Shown here in pieces: positions 8,889 through 18,449 of a stretch of DNA of 64,000 nucleotides. The stretch lies in contig NZ_LQPP01000043.1 of the NCBI RefSeq assembly GCF_002102345.1, forward strand, positions 62,001 through 126,000, in the 5' to 3' direction. A model generated the notes under the pieces. The model saw nothing but the letters and a program-made list of their open reading frames with translations, had not been told where the DNA came from and made no database searches. Each line of letters starts with the position of its first letter. Position 1 is the first letter of the stretch. The DNA is from Mycolicibacterium peregrinum. GTDB taxonomy: Bacteria; Actinomycetota; Actinomycetes; Mycobacteriales; Mycobacteriaceae. Position numbers and translations under genes: made by a program.

Positions 8889-8959
8889 AGGGTCAGGCCG
8901 ATCGCCGGCTTCGTTTCGCCACGGGCGAAGACGAGAAGCCGCAGCAGCCCCTTCGCAAC

Positions 8960-8986
8960 CTTGCACTCGCCATGGTCGAGTGCTAA
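8960..8986 (+). promoter_or_regulatory. CIRCE-type operator, upstream copy
   Basis: The right arm is the exact consensus GAGTGCTAA (8978-8986). It is separated by 9 nt from a left arm CTTGCACTC (8960-8968) that has two mismatches to the consensus. CIRCE is the binding site of the HrcA heat-shock repressor. Confidence 0.7.
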
Positions 8987-8994
8987 GAATGCAG

Positions 8995-9021
8995 TTGGCA
9001 CTCTCGATCAGTGAGTGCCAG
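8995..9021 (+). promoter_or_regulatory. CIRCE-type operator, downstream copy
   Basis: TTGGCACTC (8995-9003), nine spacer bases, then GAGTGCCAG (9013-9021). Spacing and arms fit the CIRCE/HrcA site, and it lies about 115 nt before the groEL2 start. HrcA repression of this gene is inferred from the site; hrcA itself is not in the window. Confidence 0.8.
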
Positions 9022-9135
9022 GTCGGGCCGGTGAGGCAGGGACCGCACCTGCGGGAGCACACCCCAGCCGTCCGTCGCGGGCACTGAACCTGACCACACA
9101 ACGTGCGATCCCCTATCCGGAGGAATCACTTCGCA

Positions 9136-10758
<1,623 letters not shown>

Positions 10759-10774
10759 GAAGTCGCTTGAAGGA

Positions 10775-10805
10775 GGCCCGGCTCGCTTGGCGAGCCGGGC
10801 CTTTT
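10775..10805 (+). terminator. groEL2 intrinsic terminator
   Basis: An 11-bp GC-rich perfect stem (10775-10785 with 10791-10801), a 5-nt loop and a following TTTT lie 16 nt after the groEL2 stop codon. Confidence 0.9.
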
Positions 10806-10808
10806 CAT

Positions 10809-10869
10809 GTCGAGTGGCCAGTTACCGCACGCGGACAGGTCAGACGCGTGACATAACTGGCCACTCGAC
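10809..10869. repeat. 61-bp extragenic inverted repeat
   Basis: Perfect 16-bp arms, GTCGAGTGGCCAGTTA (10809-10824) and its reverse complement (10854-10869), enclose 29 nt that contain a smaller CACGCG/CGCGTG pair. It starts 3 nt after the groEL2 terminator T-tract. There is no coding potential and no T-tract of its own. Its arms are unlike those of the 63-bp family, so it seems to be a different short palindromic element. Confidence 0.75.
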
Positions 10870-10883
10870 GGAGTGTCCGCAGT

Positions 10884-11264
10884 TCAGTTCTCCGACAACA
10901 CAATGCAATCGCTGTCGCACTGACCCGGCGGCCCGGGCGCCGCGGCCTTGCGATGCAGTACCGCGCGACTGGGCACGATCTGATGCGCCTCGTCCTCGGT
11001 CGCACCGGCTCGGCCCCGCCCGTCGACGATCAGCGAATACCCACCGGCCTGACGCGGCGGACAGACCAGCGTTGCGTGCTCGTGGGACGCGAGGTTTCTC
11101 CGGGTGTGACCGCCGACCGGCCCGACGTGGATGACGCCGTTGACCAGGTGTGGCTCCACCGCGACGGTGTGCGCGTGGTAGTTGTCGTCGACCGTGACGA
11201 GGTAGGCGAACGTGTAGTCCGCCAGCTTGTCGGCCAGCTGGTTGAGGTCCACTTTCACGCTCAT
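10884..11264 (-). CDS. Pyridoxamine 5'-phosphate oxidase-like flavin/F420-binding family protein (Rv0441c-like)
   Basis: 126 residues, split-barrel fold suggested by FAYLVTVDDNYHAHTVAVEP and HTRRNLASHEHATLVCPP, typical of small PNPOx-like proteins. These bind FMN, F420 or heme and have varied redox roles. The ATG at 11264 is chosen because the barrel starts right after it; sequence further upstream looks non-coding. The position beside groEL2 and the orientation match M. tuberculosis Rv0441c. The exact cofactor is not evident. Confidence 0.75.
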   Translation of the reverse strand: MSVKVDLNQLADKLADYTFAYLVTVDDNYHAHTVAVEPHLVNGVIHVGPVGGHTRRNLASHEHATLVCPPRQAGGYSLIVDGRGRAGATEDEAHQIVPSRAVLHRKAAAPGPPGQCDSDCIVLSEN

Positions 11265-11307
11265 GACGTGAGAATAGGCCGGTTGACGGCCTGGGGTGCC
11301 CGACCTG

Positions 11308-13041
11308 TCAGACCGGAGAAGATTGGCGTCCGCGCACAAGCCGCCCGGGTCGCGCGTCGGTCGGCACACCGTTCTCGGCGATGACCTCACCGGACACGAC
11401 GGTCGCGACGTAGCCGTCGGCGGTCTGGTCGAGACGACGTCCACCACCGGGGAGATCGTAGGCGACGACGGGGCGGTGCAGCCGCAGTGCCGCGTGGTCG
11501 ATGACGTTCAGATCGGCCTTGTAGCCCAACGCAATTCGACCGCGATCGGCCAGTCCTGCGACCCTGGCCGGCACCGAGGTCAGTTCCCGGACGGCGTCGG
11601 CGACGCTCAGCGTGCCCGTGCTGCGGTCGCGGACCCAGTGCGTCAGCAGGTAGGTCGGGAAGCTGGCGTCGCAGATCATCCCGTAGTGCGCCCCGCCGTC
11701 ACCGAGCCCCAGCACCACGTCGTCGCGGCGAAGCAGCTCGGCAACGGTGTCGAGCGAGTTGTCACGGAAATTGGCCAGCGTGACCAGCAGCATGGCGTGT
11801 CCGTCGTCGTCGAGCAGGCGGTCATAGGCCTCTTCGAGCGGATCGACGCCGCGAGCCCGGGCGCGTGCACCGATGGAGCTCGACGGGTCGGGCTCGTAAT
11901 CGGGCTGCTCACCCAACGGATACATGTAGTCCCAGGCCTGGACGGCGAACATCAGCGGGTGTCCGTCGCTCGCTGCGGAATCGCTCAGAATCCGTTGGCG
12001 GACTTCGGGTTTACGCATCTCGGCGACCCGCTCGGCGAGCGGCAGGTGGGCGATCTCTCGATAGCTGGGGTACAGCACGAACGGGTTGCCAGACAGTTCG
12101 AGGCCGAGCACCAGCCCGATCGGGCGCGGGAAGATCTGCGCAGTGATGTTGCCGCCGTTGGAGTTTGCCTTTTCAACCATCCGCAGCGCGTCCTCGAAGA
12201 ACGCCGGCCCGGCATTGCCGATCGCCAGCGTGAACGTGACCGGCAACCCGACATCGGCGGCGACGTCGAACACCGTCTGCAGCGCCGGTTCGTAGTCGCC
12301 GGCGACCAGATCGGGCACGAACTGGATCAGCCCGCCTCCTGCGTCGTCGACGCCCCGGGCGATCGCCTCGATCTCGGCGTAGCCGGCGTCGTAACTGGGA
12401 ATCGGCCGGCCGCTTTCTGTCTTGTGGATGGTCAGCCGCGACGAGGCGAATCCCAGCGCGCCGCAGTTGACCGCCTCGGCGGCGAGCTTGCGCATCAGCG
12501 CGAGATCCTCGGCGTTCGCGGGCTCGCGATCGATGCCGCGTTGACCCATCACGTACACCCGCAGTGGGGAGTGCGGCAGGAACGCCGCTACGTCGATGTC
12601 CAGCCGCCGCGAGGACAAGGCGTCGAGGAATTCGGGGAAGGTCTCCCACGTCCAAGGCAGTCCGTCGACCATGACCACTCCTGGGATGTCCTCCACGCCG
12701 GCCATCACGTCCACGAGCACGTCGTGGTCGTCGGCGCGGCACGGTGCGAACCCGACACCGCAGTTGCCCATCACGGCCGTGGTGACCCCGTGCGCCGAGG
12801 ACGGATTGAGCCGGTCCGACCAGATGGCCTGTCCGTCGTAGTGCGTGTGCAGATCGACGAAGCCCGGGGTCACCAACAGCCCGGTGGCGTCGATCTCACG
12901 GTCGGCGGTTCCGGCCACAGAACCGACTCCGGTGCCGATCCGGGCGATGACGCCGTCGCGCACGGCGACGTCGCCCACGTACGGGGCGCCGCCCAGACCG
13001 TCGACGATGGTGCCGCCACGGATGCACAGGTCATAGCTCAT
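11308..13041 (-). CDS. Amidohydrolase, N-acyl-D-amino-acid deacylase (D-aminoacylase) family
   Basis: 577 residues. The metal-dependent hydrolase signature appears early: PGFVDLHTHYDGQ (about residues 58-70), preceded by the small beta-sandwich (IRGGTIVDGLGG) that continues at the C-terminus (ADLNVID, GGGRRLDQTADGY). GDGGAHYGMICDASF late in the protein carries the catalytic Asp. The family removes the acyl group from N-acyl-D-amino acids or cleaves related amides; the precise substrate is unknown. It reads convergently toward groEL2. A 43-nt gap separates it from the PNPOx-like gene, so the two may be co-transcribed. Length is normal for the large mycobacterial subgroup. Confidence 0.87.
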   Translation of the reverse strand: MSYDLCIRGGTIVDGLGGAPYVGDVAVRDGVIARIGTGVGSVAGTADREIDATGLLVTPGFVDLHTHYDGQAIWSDRLNPSSAHGVTTAVMGNCGVGFAPCRADDHDVLVDVMAGVEDIPGVVMVDGLPWTWETFPEFLDALSSRRLDIDVAAFLPHSPLRVYVMGQRGIDREPANAEDLALMRKLAAEAVNCGALGFASSRLTIHKTESGRPIPSYDAGYAEIEAIARGVDDAGGGLIQFVPDLVAGDYEPALQTVFDVAADVGLPVTFTLAIGNAGPAFFEDALRMVEKANSNGGNITAQIFPRPIGLVLGLELSGNPFVLYPSYREIAHLPLAERVAEMRKPEVRQRILSDSAASDGHPLMFAVQAWDYMYPLGEQPDYEPDPSSSIGARARARGVDPLEEAYDRLLDDDGHAMLLVTLANFRDNSLDTVAELLRRDDVVLGLGDGGAHYGMICDASFPTYLLTHWVRDRSTGTLSVADAVRELTSVPARVAGLADRGRIALGYKADLNVIDHAALRLHRPVVAYDLPGGGRRLDQTADGYVATVVSGEVIAENGVPTDARPGRLVRGRQSSPV

Positions 13042-13116
13042 CTAACTAACCTACGACGCCGAGGCCGATCGGGAAACAGGCGGCGACGTGTCGGTGCCGG
13101 ATGCAAGGATCGACCG

Positions 13117-13503
13117 GTGATCGATCACTTTGGAATCAACTGCACCGACTGGGCCAAATCGAAGGAGTTCTACGACTCCGTGCTGGGCGTGCTCGGGTAC
13201 AGCCGGCAAATGGACTACCAGGTTGCGATCGGCTACGGCAGTGACGGCAAGCCGGACTTCTGGATTGCCGACGCCAGCGCCGGCGAAGTTGGCGGGCCCA
13301 ACCGGGAAATCCATGTGGCGTTCCAGGCCGCCGACACTGACGCCGTGCAGGCCTTCTACGACGCCGCGCTGAAGCTGGGCGCCGAGTCCCTGCACGCGCC
13401 GCGGCTGTGGCCCGAGTACCACCCGGGTTACTTCGGCGCATTCGTCCGTGATCCCGACGGCAACAATGTCGAGGCGGTGTTCCACGGGGCTGCGCCGCAG
13501 TAG
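13117..13503 (+). CDS. VOC-family (glyoxalase/dioxygenase-like) protein
   Basis: 128 residues, one vicinal-oxygen-chelate domain: VIDHFGINCTDWAKSKEFYDSVL at the start, then GREIHVAFQA-type strand 5 and FVRDPDGNNVEAVFH at the end. His near the N-terminus, His in the middle and Glu at the end are the usual metal ligands. Members act in detoxification or as binding proteins; the substrate is unknown. GTG at 13117 is chosen because it begins the first strand of the fold. The gene diverges from the amidohydrolase. Confidence 0.82.
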   Translation: MIDHFGINCTDWAKSKEFYDSVLGVLGYSRQMDYQVAIGYGSDGKPDFWIADASAGEVGGPNREIHVAFQAADTDAVQAFYDAALKLGAESLHAPRLWPEYHPGYFGAFVRDPDGNNVEAVFHGAAPQ

Positions 13504-13506
13504 CCC

Positions 13507-13995
13507 CTAGAGCTGTTCCAGTTCCGAGATCCGCCAGTCGCCGTCGACGCGGGTCAGACTGACGCGGTAGGCCACCGCGTCTTTGGTCGACGGACCGCCG
13601 GCGGTCTCGGAACTCTGGTCGATGAACGCCACCACCTTGGCCTCGTCGGCGGTCAGCGATTCCACTCCGGTGTTGCGGACAATCGCCGACTGGGTGACGT
13701 TGTCAGCCTTCGCGCGGATCGTTTTCCGGTATTCGTCGACGGCGGCACCGGTCAGGATTTCGGTGACCGCATCGATCTCGGCTCGGCTCGTCGTCGGGGT
13801 GAAGCTCAGCGCCTTGACCACATTGGTCTTCACGAAATCGGTGACCTGCTCACGCGCCTGGTCGTCTTCGGCGATCGGGGCGGGCGCCGGAGTGCTCTTG
13901 ACCGACAATTGCCAGAAGCCAAGGCCGCCCGCGATGACGATCCCCACGATCAACGCGATGACCGACAGCGTCCAGCCCCGGGTGCGTGTGCCCAT
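13507..13995 (-). CDS. Single-pass membrane protein with an Mce-associated-like extracytoplasmic domain
   Basis: 162 residues: short basic N-terminus, one membrane helix (about 10-33, VIALIVGIVIAGGLGFWQL), then an outside domain of about 125 residues resembling mycobacterial Mce-associated/NTF2-like (VirB8-like) folds. The same pattern of residues, GA-DE-R then GVESL--DEAKVV, is present in the outside domain of the kinase encoded just upstream. The start ATG overlaps the kinase stop by one base (TGATG), so the two are translationally coupled. A role as partner or decoy of the kinase sensor is inference. Confidence 0.72.
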   Translation of the reverse strand: MGTRTRGWTLSVIALIVGIVIAGGLGFWQLSVKSTPAPAPIAEDDQAREQVTDFVKTNVVKALSFTPTTSRAEIDAVTEILTGAAVDEYRKTIRAKADNVTQSAIVRNTGVESLTADEAKVVAFIDQSSETAGGPSTKDAVAYRVSLTRVDGDWRISELEQL

Positions 13996-15548
13996 CAGTT
14001 CACGAACTCCAGCTTCGAGGCCTTGTAGCTGCCGTCGACGTGCTCGACGGTGACCCTGACCCGTTGCAGCGAAACCACACCGACTCGATTGACCGTGACG
14101 GTCACCTTGGTGTCGACGGTGACGAGCACGACCGCCTCGTTGGAGAACAACGATTCGACGCCGGCCCCGGTGACCGTTCCGTCGGTCTTGACACCCAGGT
14201 CCGTGGCCTTCTTCTTGATCTGCGGGGCCTGGTTCTGCAGGTCGGCGCGGAACTCGTCGGTGGCGCCGTCCATGATCGTGGCGAGATCGGTGTCGACCGT
14301 GTCTGCGCTCACGGTGACGGTGTGCAACGCGAACGTTTGGGCGGCGTCCACGTACGGCTGCCATGACGGCGTCGTTCGCGCCACCGGGGCCTCGCGGACG
14401 AACTGGCTGATCGCGAAACCGATGGCGCACACCAGCAGCACCGCGAGCACGGTAGGCACCACAACCCTTGCCGCGCTGCTCTTCTCGGGGCGGCGCGGCT
14501 GCGGGATCGGGCTCGGTCCCGACCAGTGGGGGGAGGTGTGCGACGTGCCGGCGACCGAGTGAGTGGGTGCCGTGAAGCTCGGGGCCGTGATGACCCGTGG
14601 GGGCTCGGAGGAGAACTGTTGCGGCGACGGCGGCGATACCGTCACCGGCGGCTGAGGCTGCGGTTGCGGCGTGGGGGGCCGCTGCGTGAGGGGAGCGGCC
14701 GGAGCGGCCGTCGGCTGGGCATCGGCGAGCGCCTTGGCGAAATCGCTGCACCGCGGGTAGCGGCCGGCCCGGTCCTTGGCCATCCCCTTGAGCATGACCT
14801 CGTCGAGGTAGGCCAGTTCGGGACGTTCGGTCCTCAGGCTCGGTGGAGGCTCGTTGAGTTGCTTGCTGATCACCACCGCCGGATTGGAGTGGTGGAACGG
14901 CGAGTGCCCGGCCAGGAGTTGAAATGCACTGGCCGCCAGCGCGTATTGATCGGCCCGCCCATCCATCGACTGGCCCAGGAGCTGCTCGGGAGCTGAGTAG
15001 GCCATGGAACCGACGGCCATGTTGGTGGCGGTGATCCCGCTGATGTCATCGATGCGGCGGGCAACGCCGAAGTCGGCCAACAGAATTCGGCGACGAGCCG
15101 CTTCCGGGCCTGTCAGCAGGATGTTGGCCGGTTTCACGTCGCGGTGCAGCAGGTTGCGCTCGTGGGCGTAGTCGAGCGCCTCGGCGATGGCGGTGACGAT
15201 CTCGACCGCTTCACGTAGCGGGACTCCGCGGGGGTGCCGCTCACGCACGTGCCGCGCGGCGTCGGTGCCGTCGACGTAGTCCATCGCGATCCACAGCTGC
15301 CCCTCGTATTCGCCGCGATCGTGTAAGCCGACGATGTGGGGATGCCAGAGCGAGGCGGCGATGTCGGCCTCGCGATTGAATCGTTCGCGGTACTGGGCAT
15401 CACTGGTCAGCGAGGCGGGCATGATCTTGAGCGCATCCTGGCGGGGGAGCCGCGGATGTTGGGCCAGATAGACCTCGCCCATGCCGCCTGAACCGAGTAG
15501 ACGTTGAATCGTGTACCCGGCGAACACGTCACCGGCATTCAACGGCAT
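13995..15548 (-). CDS. Transmembrane serine/threonine protein kinase (PknF/PknB type)
   Basis: 517 residues. The kinase domain spans about 1-275: GSGGMGEVY (ATP loop), the ALKIM lysine, HRDVKPANILL (catalytic loop), DFGVARR and the activation segment with SAPEQ. A Pro-rich linker follows, then one membrane helix (VVPTVLAVLLVCAIGFAI) and a 130-residue extracytoplasmic domain of the Mce-associated-like type instead of PASTA repeats. It probably phosphorylates cytosolic proteins in response to an envelope signal. The ATG at 15548 precedes the first kinase strand. It is coupled to the downstream 162-residue membrane protein and diverges from the DinB gene. Confidence 0.93.
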   Translation of the reverse strand: MPLNAGDVFAGYTIQRLLGSGGMGEVYLAQHPRLPRQDALKIMPASLTSDAQYRERFNREADIAASLWHPHIVGLHDRGEYEGQLWIAMDYVDGTDAARHVRERHPRGVPLREAVEIVTAIAEALDYAHERNLLHRDVKPANILLTGPEAARRRILLADFGVARRIDDISGITATNMAVGSMAYSAPEQLLGQSMDGRADQYALAASAFQLLAGHSPFHHSNPAVVISKQLNEPPPSLRTERPELAYLDEVMLKGMAKDRAGRYPRCSDFAKALADAQPTAAPAAPLTQRPPTPQPQPQPPVTVSPPSPQQFSSEPPRVITAPSFTAPTHSVAGTSHTSPHWSGPSPIPQPRRPEKSSAARVVVPTVLAVLLVCAIGFAISQFVREAPVARTTPSWQPYVDAAQTFALHTVTVSADTVDTDLATIMDGATDEFRADLQNQAPQIKKKATDLGVKTDGTVTGAGVESLFSNEAVVLVTVDTKVTVTVNRVGVVSLQRVRVTVEHVDGSYKASKLEFVN

Positions 15549-15602
15549 GCAGTGATGGTAGTCGGAACGGCCATCGGCCGTTTCGCGAGTAGCGTCGATG
15601 CC

Positions 15603-16133
15603 ATGACTGCCGCTGGCTCCGACGCCGATTCCGACGCCGTCCGCGAATTGCTGCGCGACGCATTCACCCGGCTCATCGAGCATGTCGACGATCTCACCGA
15701 CGGGCTGACCGAAGAGGTGTCGAGTTACCGGCCCACGCCGCAGGCCAACAGCATCGCCTGGTTGATCTGGCACAGTGCGCGCTGCCAGGACCTGCAGTTG
15801 TGCGATATCGCCGGGATCGAGCAGGTGTGGACCCGCGACGGCTGGAAGGACCGGTTCGGGCTCGATCTGCCGGGCAATGACATCGGATACGGCCACAGCC
15901 CCGAGGACGTTGCGAAGGTGCACGCCTCAGCCGAACTGCTGGCGGGCTACTACCTGGCAGTGCACAAGGTGACGTTGGCCTACATCGCCGGGGTGACCGC
16001 CGAGGACCTCGGTCGCATCGTCGACACCCGGTGGGATCCGCCGGTGACGGCGAGTGCGCGGCTGGTCAGCATCATCGATGATTGCGCCCAGCATCTGGGC
16101 CAGGCCGCGTATCTGCGCGGCATCATCCCTTGA
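15603..16133 (+). CDS. DinB-family protein, likely mycothiol-dependent enzyme
   Basis: 176 residues forming a four-helix DinB-type bundle. Metal-ligand candidates are His in IWHSARCQD and His in QHLGQAAYLRG near the C-terminus. In actinobacteria this DUF664/DinB_2 branch includes mycothiol S-transferases used in detoxification, but the sequence alone does not prove that activity. The ATG at 15603 is preferred; an earlier in-frame ATG near 15555 would leave almost no promoter space before the divergent kinase gene. The stop overlaps the start of the PAP2 gene, so the two form a short operon. Confidence 0.78.
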   Translation: MTAAGSDADSDAVRELLRDAFTRLIEHVDDLTDGLTEEVSSYRPTPQANSIAWLIWHSARCQDLQLCDIAGIEQVWTRDGWKDRFGLDLPGNDIGYGHSPEDVAKVHASAELLAGYYLAVHKVTLAYIAGVTAEDLGRIVDTRWDPPVTASARLVSIIDDCAQHLGQAAYLRGIIP

Positions 16134-16702
16134 TCGCCCGGTGGTGGCCCGTCGTCGGCCTCACCGTCATGGTCCTGCTCGGCTGGGCGGTCCGCACGGG
16201 ACCGGTGCCGATCGACGACTGGTTTCAGCAGGTCGGCGTCGAGTTCGGCTCGTATCGGGACGTCTTTCTGGTGTTCAGCAAGCCACTGCTGGTGACGGCC
16301 GGGTTGCTGGCCGGCGTCGTCGTGGCGCTGCGGCAACACCGGAAACGGTTGGCGCTCGCCATGGTGGTGAGCCCACTGGTGGCGATCACCGTCGTGCGCG
16401 TCATCAAGCCGATCTTCGGCAGAGAGAAGGGCGGTGCGCTGGCCTATCCCAGCGGCCACACCACCTTTCTCGTGGCGGTGGCGAGCCTGCTCGTTTTGTT
16501 GGCGGGCATGAGGCTGTGGGCGCTGGTGGTGGCGGTCTGCATCGTCCTGCTCGCCATGTTCGGCCTGTCGATGACCTTTCACTACTTCACGGACACGATC
16601 GGCGGGGTGCTGCTGGGCACCGCGGTGGTGGGGATCGCCGCGGTTTTCGCCCGAGATGAGCGATATGACCAGGTGGACGACGCCTCGCCTGATCTTCGCT
16701 GA
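16130..16702 (+). CDS. PAP2-superfamily membrane phosphatase
   Basis: About 190 residues with five to six membrane helices. The acid phosphatase signatures are visible: KPIFGREKG (motif 1 region), YPSGHTTF (motif 2 with the catalytic His) and SMTFHYFTDTIGG (motif 3, His/Asp pair). Such enzymes remove phosphate from lipid phosphates such as undecaprenyl pyrophosphate or phosphatidic acid. The TTG start at 16130 overlaps the DinB stop (TTGA), suggesting translational coupling; an upstream start inside the DinB gene is possible but less likely. Confidence 0.83.
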   Translation: MIARWWPVVGLTVMVLLGWAVRTGPVPIDDWFQQVGVEFGSYRDVFLVFSKPLLVTAGLLAGVVVALRQHRKRLALAMVVSPLVAITVVRVIKPIFGREKGGALAYPSGHTTFLVAVASLLVLLAGMRLWALVVAVCIVLLAMFGLSMTFHYFTDTIGGVLLGTAVVGIAAVFARDERYDQVDDASPDLR

Positions 16703-16979
16703 GCGATCATCTGTCGGTTCCGGACTTTTCGTCCGACGGCTACCCGCGACGCGGATTCCTCTGGTGCGAAACGACGCGCGATCCCCTCAGCGCATTTTCA
16801 AGATCGGTCAACCATCAAGAACGAGTTGACAGTTCAGGCCGGCTGGTTATCGATCGGTGTTGCATTCCGCAATGCTTTTAGAACGGGCATAGCGCCACAG
16901 CAAACCCTTCATGCGGGCGCGAGCTGCGCAGATGGCTACATTCTGATCTTTGCGGCAACGCCGCTGGCGGCGAAGGTAG
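16703..16979. other. Intergenic region without a gene
   Basis: Together with the element that follows, this is part of a 406-nt gap (16703-17108). It is AT-richer than its surroundings. A short open frame from 16826 has no coding character. It contains a weak TTGC/GCAA dyad (16950-16958) that sits 30 nt before the main dyad, as in the PGRS upstream region. Confidence 0.5.
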
Positions 16980-17035
16980 TTGCGTATGCAACAACCGGAA
17001 AATTGTCACCTGAGAAAAACCTGAGATCTTGATTA
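16980..17035 (+). promoter_or_regulatory. Conserved composite element upstream of the two-repeat protein gene (copy 2)
   Basis: TTGC-N4-GCAA dyad (16980-16991), CCGGAAAA, then CACCTGAGAAA, CCTGAGATC and TTGATTA (17006-17035). It is the counterpart of 6769-6823 on the other strand, with 27 of 30 identities in the distal part. A possible -10 (TAAATT, 17044-17049) starts 9 nt after it, at the same distance as in copy 1. The direct repeat CCTGAGAA-N3-CCTGAGAT spans 19 bp. A two-repeat layout of this size has been reported for MprA boxes; the identity of the factor is not proven. Confidence 0.7.
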
Positions 17036-17108
17036 GTGGCAGGTAAATTTCGGCGCGTACCGAGTCATCGGTCAGCCCAAATAGCAAGTCATCGAGGGGA
17101 TTTCATCA

Positions 17109-18251
17109 ATGAACAGTCGTGTCAACAGTCGTGTCTCGAGCGGTCTGACCGCTTGCGTCGCCGTCGCCACCGCCGGCGTCGTCGCGATCACTCCGGTCGC
17201 GGTGTCGACGCCCACGCCGACGCGCGTCCTCGACGCGTCGACGGCCTTGATGGCCAGCTTCGAGGGCATGAATCAAGCGGGGCTGGTGTTCATGGCCGGT
17301 CAACGGCTCGCCGACCAGTTCGTCCAGGCGCCGCTCACTCCCTTCGTTCTCGCGGCCCAGCTCGTGGCCGGCGACAACGAGCGCCTGTTCTCCCAGATTC
17401 GCCAGATCGTCGACTCGCCGGTCTACGTCGCCGACCCGCTCATCGAAGCGATTGCCATCACGCTGCCCGCCGAGTTCGGTGGTGGCTCGGACCACGTAAC
17501 CAACACCTCGGCCGGAGACGGCACCTTCATGCAGTTCCGCAACAACGAACTCCTGGGCCTCCGGGATGACATCAACGCGCAGTTCGCGCAGGTGCTCGAC
17601 GTCGACACCCCGTGGCCCAACGACAACTACACCGCGGCGCTCGCTCAGGGGTTGCAGGAATCGGCGGTGCGCAGCGTCAACGGCGCGGTGCTCGGGGCGG
17701 TCGGCCTGGTGTCGGTCGCGCAGGCGGTGGCGTCCGGCGACAAGCTTGCGGTCTACAAGGCGGTGAAGGAATACATCGATGCGCCGATGTGGGTCGCGGA
17801 CCCGGCCATCGAGGGGCTTGCCGAAGCACTCCCGGCCGGGCTCGGTGGCGGCACCAATCACGACCCGACCGACCCGACCGGTGACGGCACCCTCATGCAG
17901 TTCCGCAACAACCAGCTGATCGGTGCGCGCGACTCGGTGCGGATCGCGGCCGCCAACGTGCTCGGGGTGCGCGACAAGGTGGACAGCACCGGCAACGTCA
18001 TCGCCAGCAACAGTCTCAATCGGAGCCAGTCGTTGTCGGCCACCGACGACAAGTCCGACCAGAAGCCGAAGGTGAACAACCTCAAGCCCCACGTCACCAA
18101 CCTCAACGCCGCGCTCGACGGCGCCAAGGGCAAGGCCGAGAAGCGGCGGGAAAAGGCCAAGGCGAACGTGGACAAGGTCGTCAAGAAGGTGCGCGAAGCC
18201 GCCGACAAGACGGCCAAGAAACTCGGCTCCAAGAAGGGGTCCGAGGACTGA
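17109..18251 (+). CDS. Exported two-repeat protein with lysine-rich tail, unrecognised family
   Basis: 380 residues. Residues 1-33 form a signal-peptide-like stretch (basic, then LTACVAVATAGVVAITPVAV). Residues 82-153 and 203-275 are an internal duplication: both contain AQ-VA-GD, VADP-IE, LPA--GGG, GDGT and an identical MQFRNN followed by RD. The last 60 or so residues are lysine-rich and predicted helical (KAEKRREKAKANVDKVVKKV), recalling the Lys-rich tail of HbhA. I do not recognise the family. The ATG at 17109 has GAGGGGA upstream. The gene shares a promoter-region block with the PGRS gene, which suggests a joint envelope or surface role; that is inference. Confidence 0.75.
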   Translation: MNSRVNSRVSSGLTACVAVATAGVVAITPVAVSTPTPTRVLDASTALMASFEGMNQAGLVFMAGQRLADQFVQAPLTPFVLAAQLVAGDNERLFSQIRQIVDSPVYVADPLIEAIAITLPAEFGGGSDHVTNTSAGDGTFMQFRNNELLGLRDDINAQFAQVLDVDTPWPNDNYTAALAQGLQESAVRSVNGAVLGAVGLVSVAQAVASGDKLAVYKAVKEYIDAPMWVADPAIEGLAEALPAGLGGGTNHDPTDPTGDGTLMQFRNNQLIGARDSVRIAAANVLGVRDKVDSTGNVIASNSLNRSQSLSATDDKSDQKPKVNNLKPHVTNLNAALDGAKGKAEKRREKAKANVDKVVKKVREAADKTAKKLGSKKGSED

Positions 18252-18265
18252 GTAGCTGCCGGCGT

Positions 18266-18296
18266 AGAGCGCGGTGGTGAGGGGTCACCGCGCTCT
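18266..18296 (+). terminator. Probable terminator hairpin
   Basis: An 11-bp perfect stem AGAGCGCGGTG (18266-18276) with CACCGCGCTCT (18286-18296) lies 14 nt after the stop of the two-repeat gene. It has no T-tract, as is common in mycobacteria. Confidence 0.6.
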
Positions 18297-18449
18297 CGGG
18301 AACTTTCCCCTCGGATTCGACGAGATGGCCGCTCACGCAACCTGCGGGGCGGCCATTTCGGCGATCTGGATGCCCGGGTGCGGGCGCCAACTTGACAGGT
18401 GTCAACCCCGGTGCGACGTGCGTCACAAACGCCGATTAACATAGGCCGC

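Noticed and set aside
11296..13503. 735-codon plus-strand frame opposite the amidohydrolase gene and running into the VOC gene
   Set aside because: Only the last 128 codons (from 13117) encode a recognisable protein; the rest is the antisense of a conserved enzyme.
16826..17032. 68-codon frame upstream of the two-repeat gene
   Set aside because: Lies in an AT-rich control region, overlaps the conserved element and lacks a ribosome site and family.
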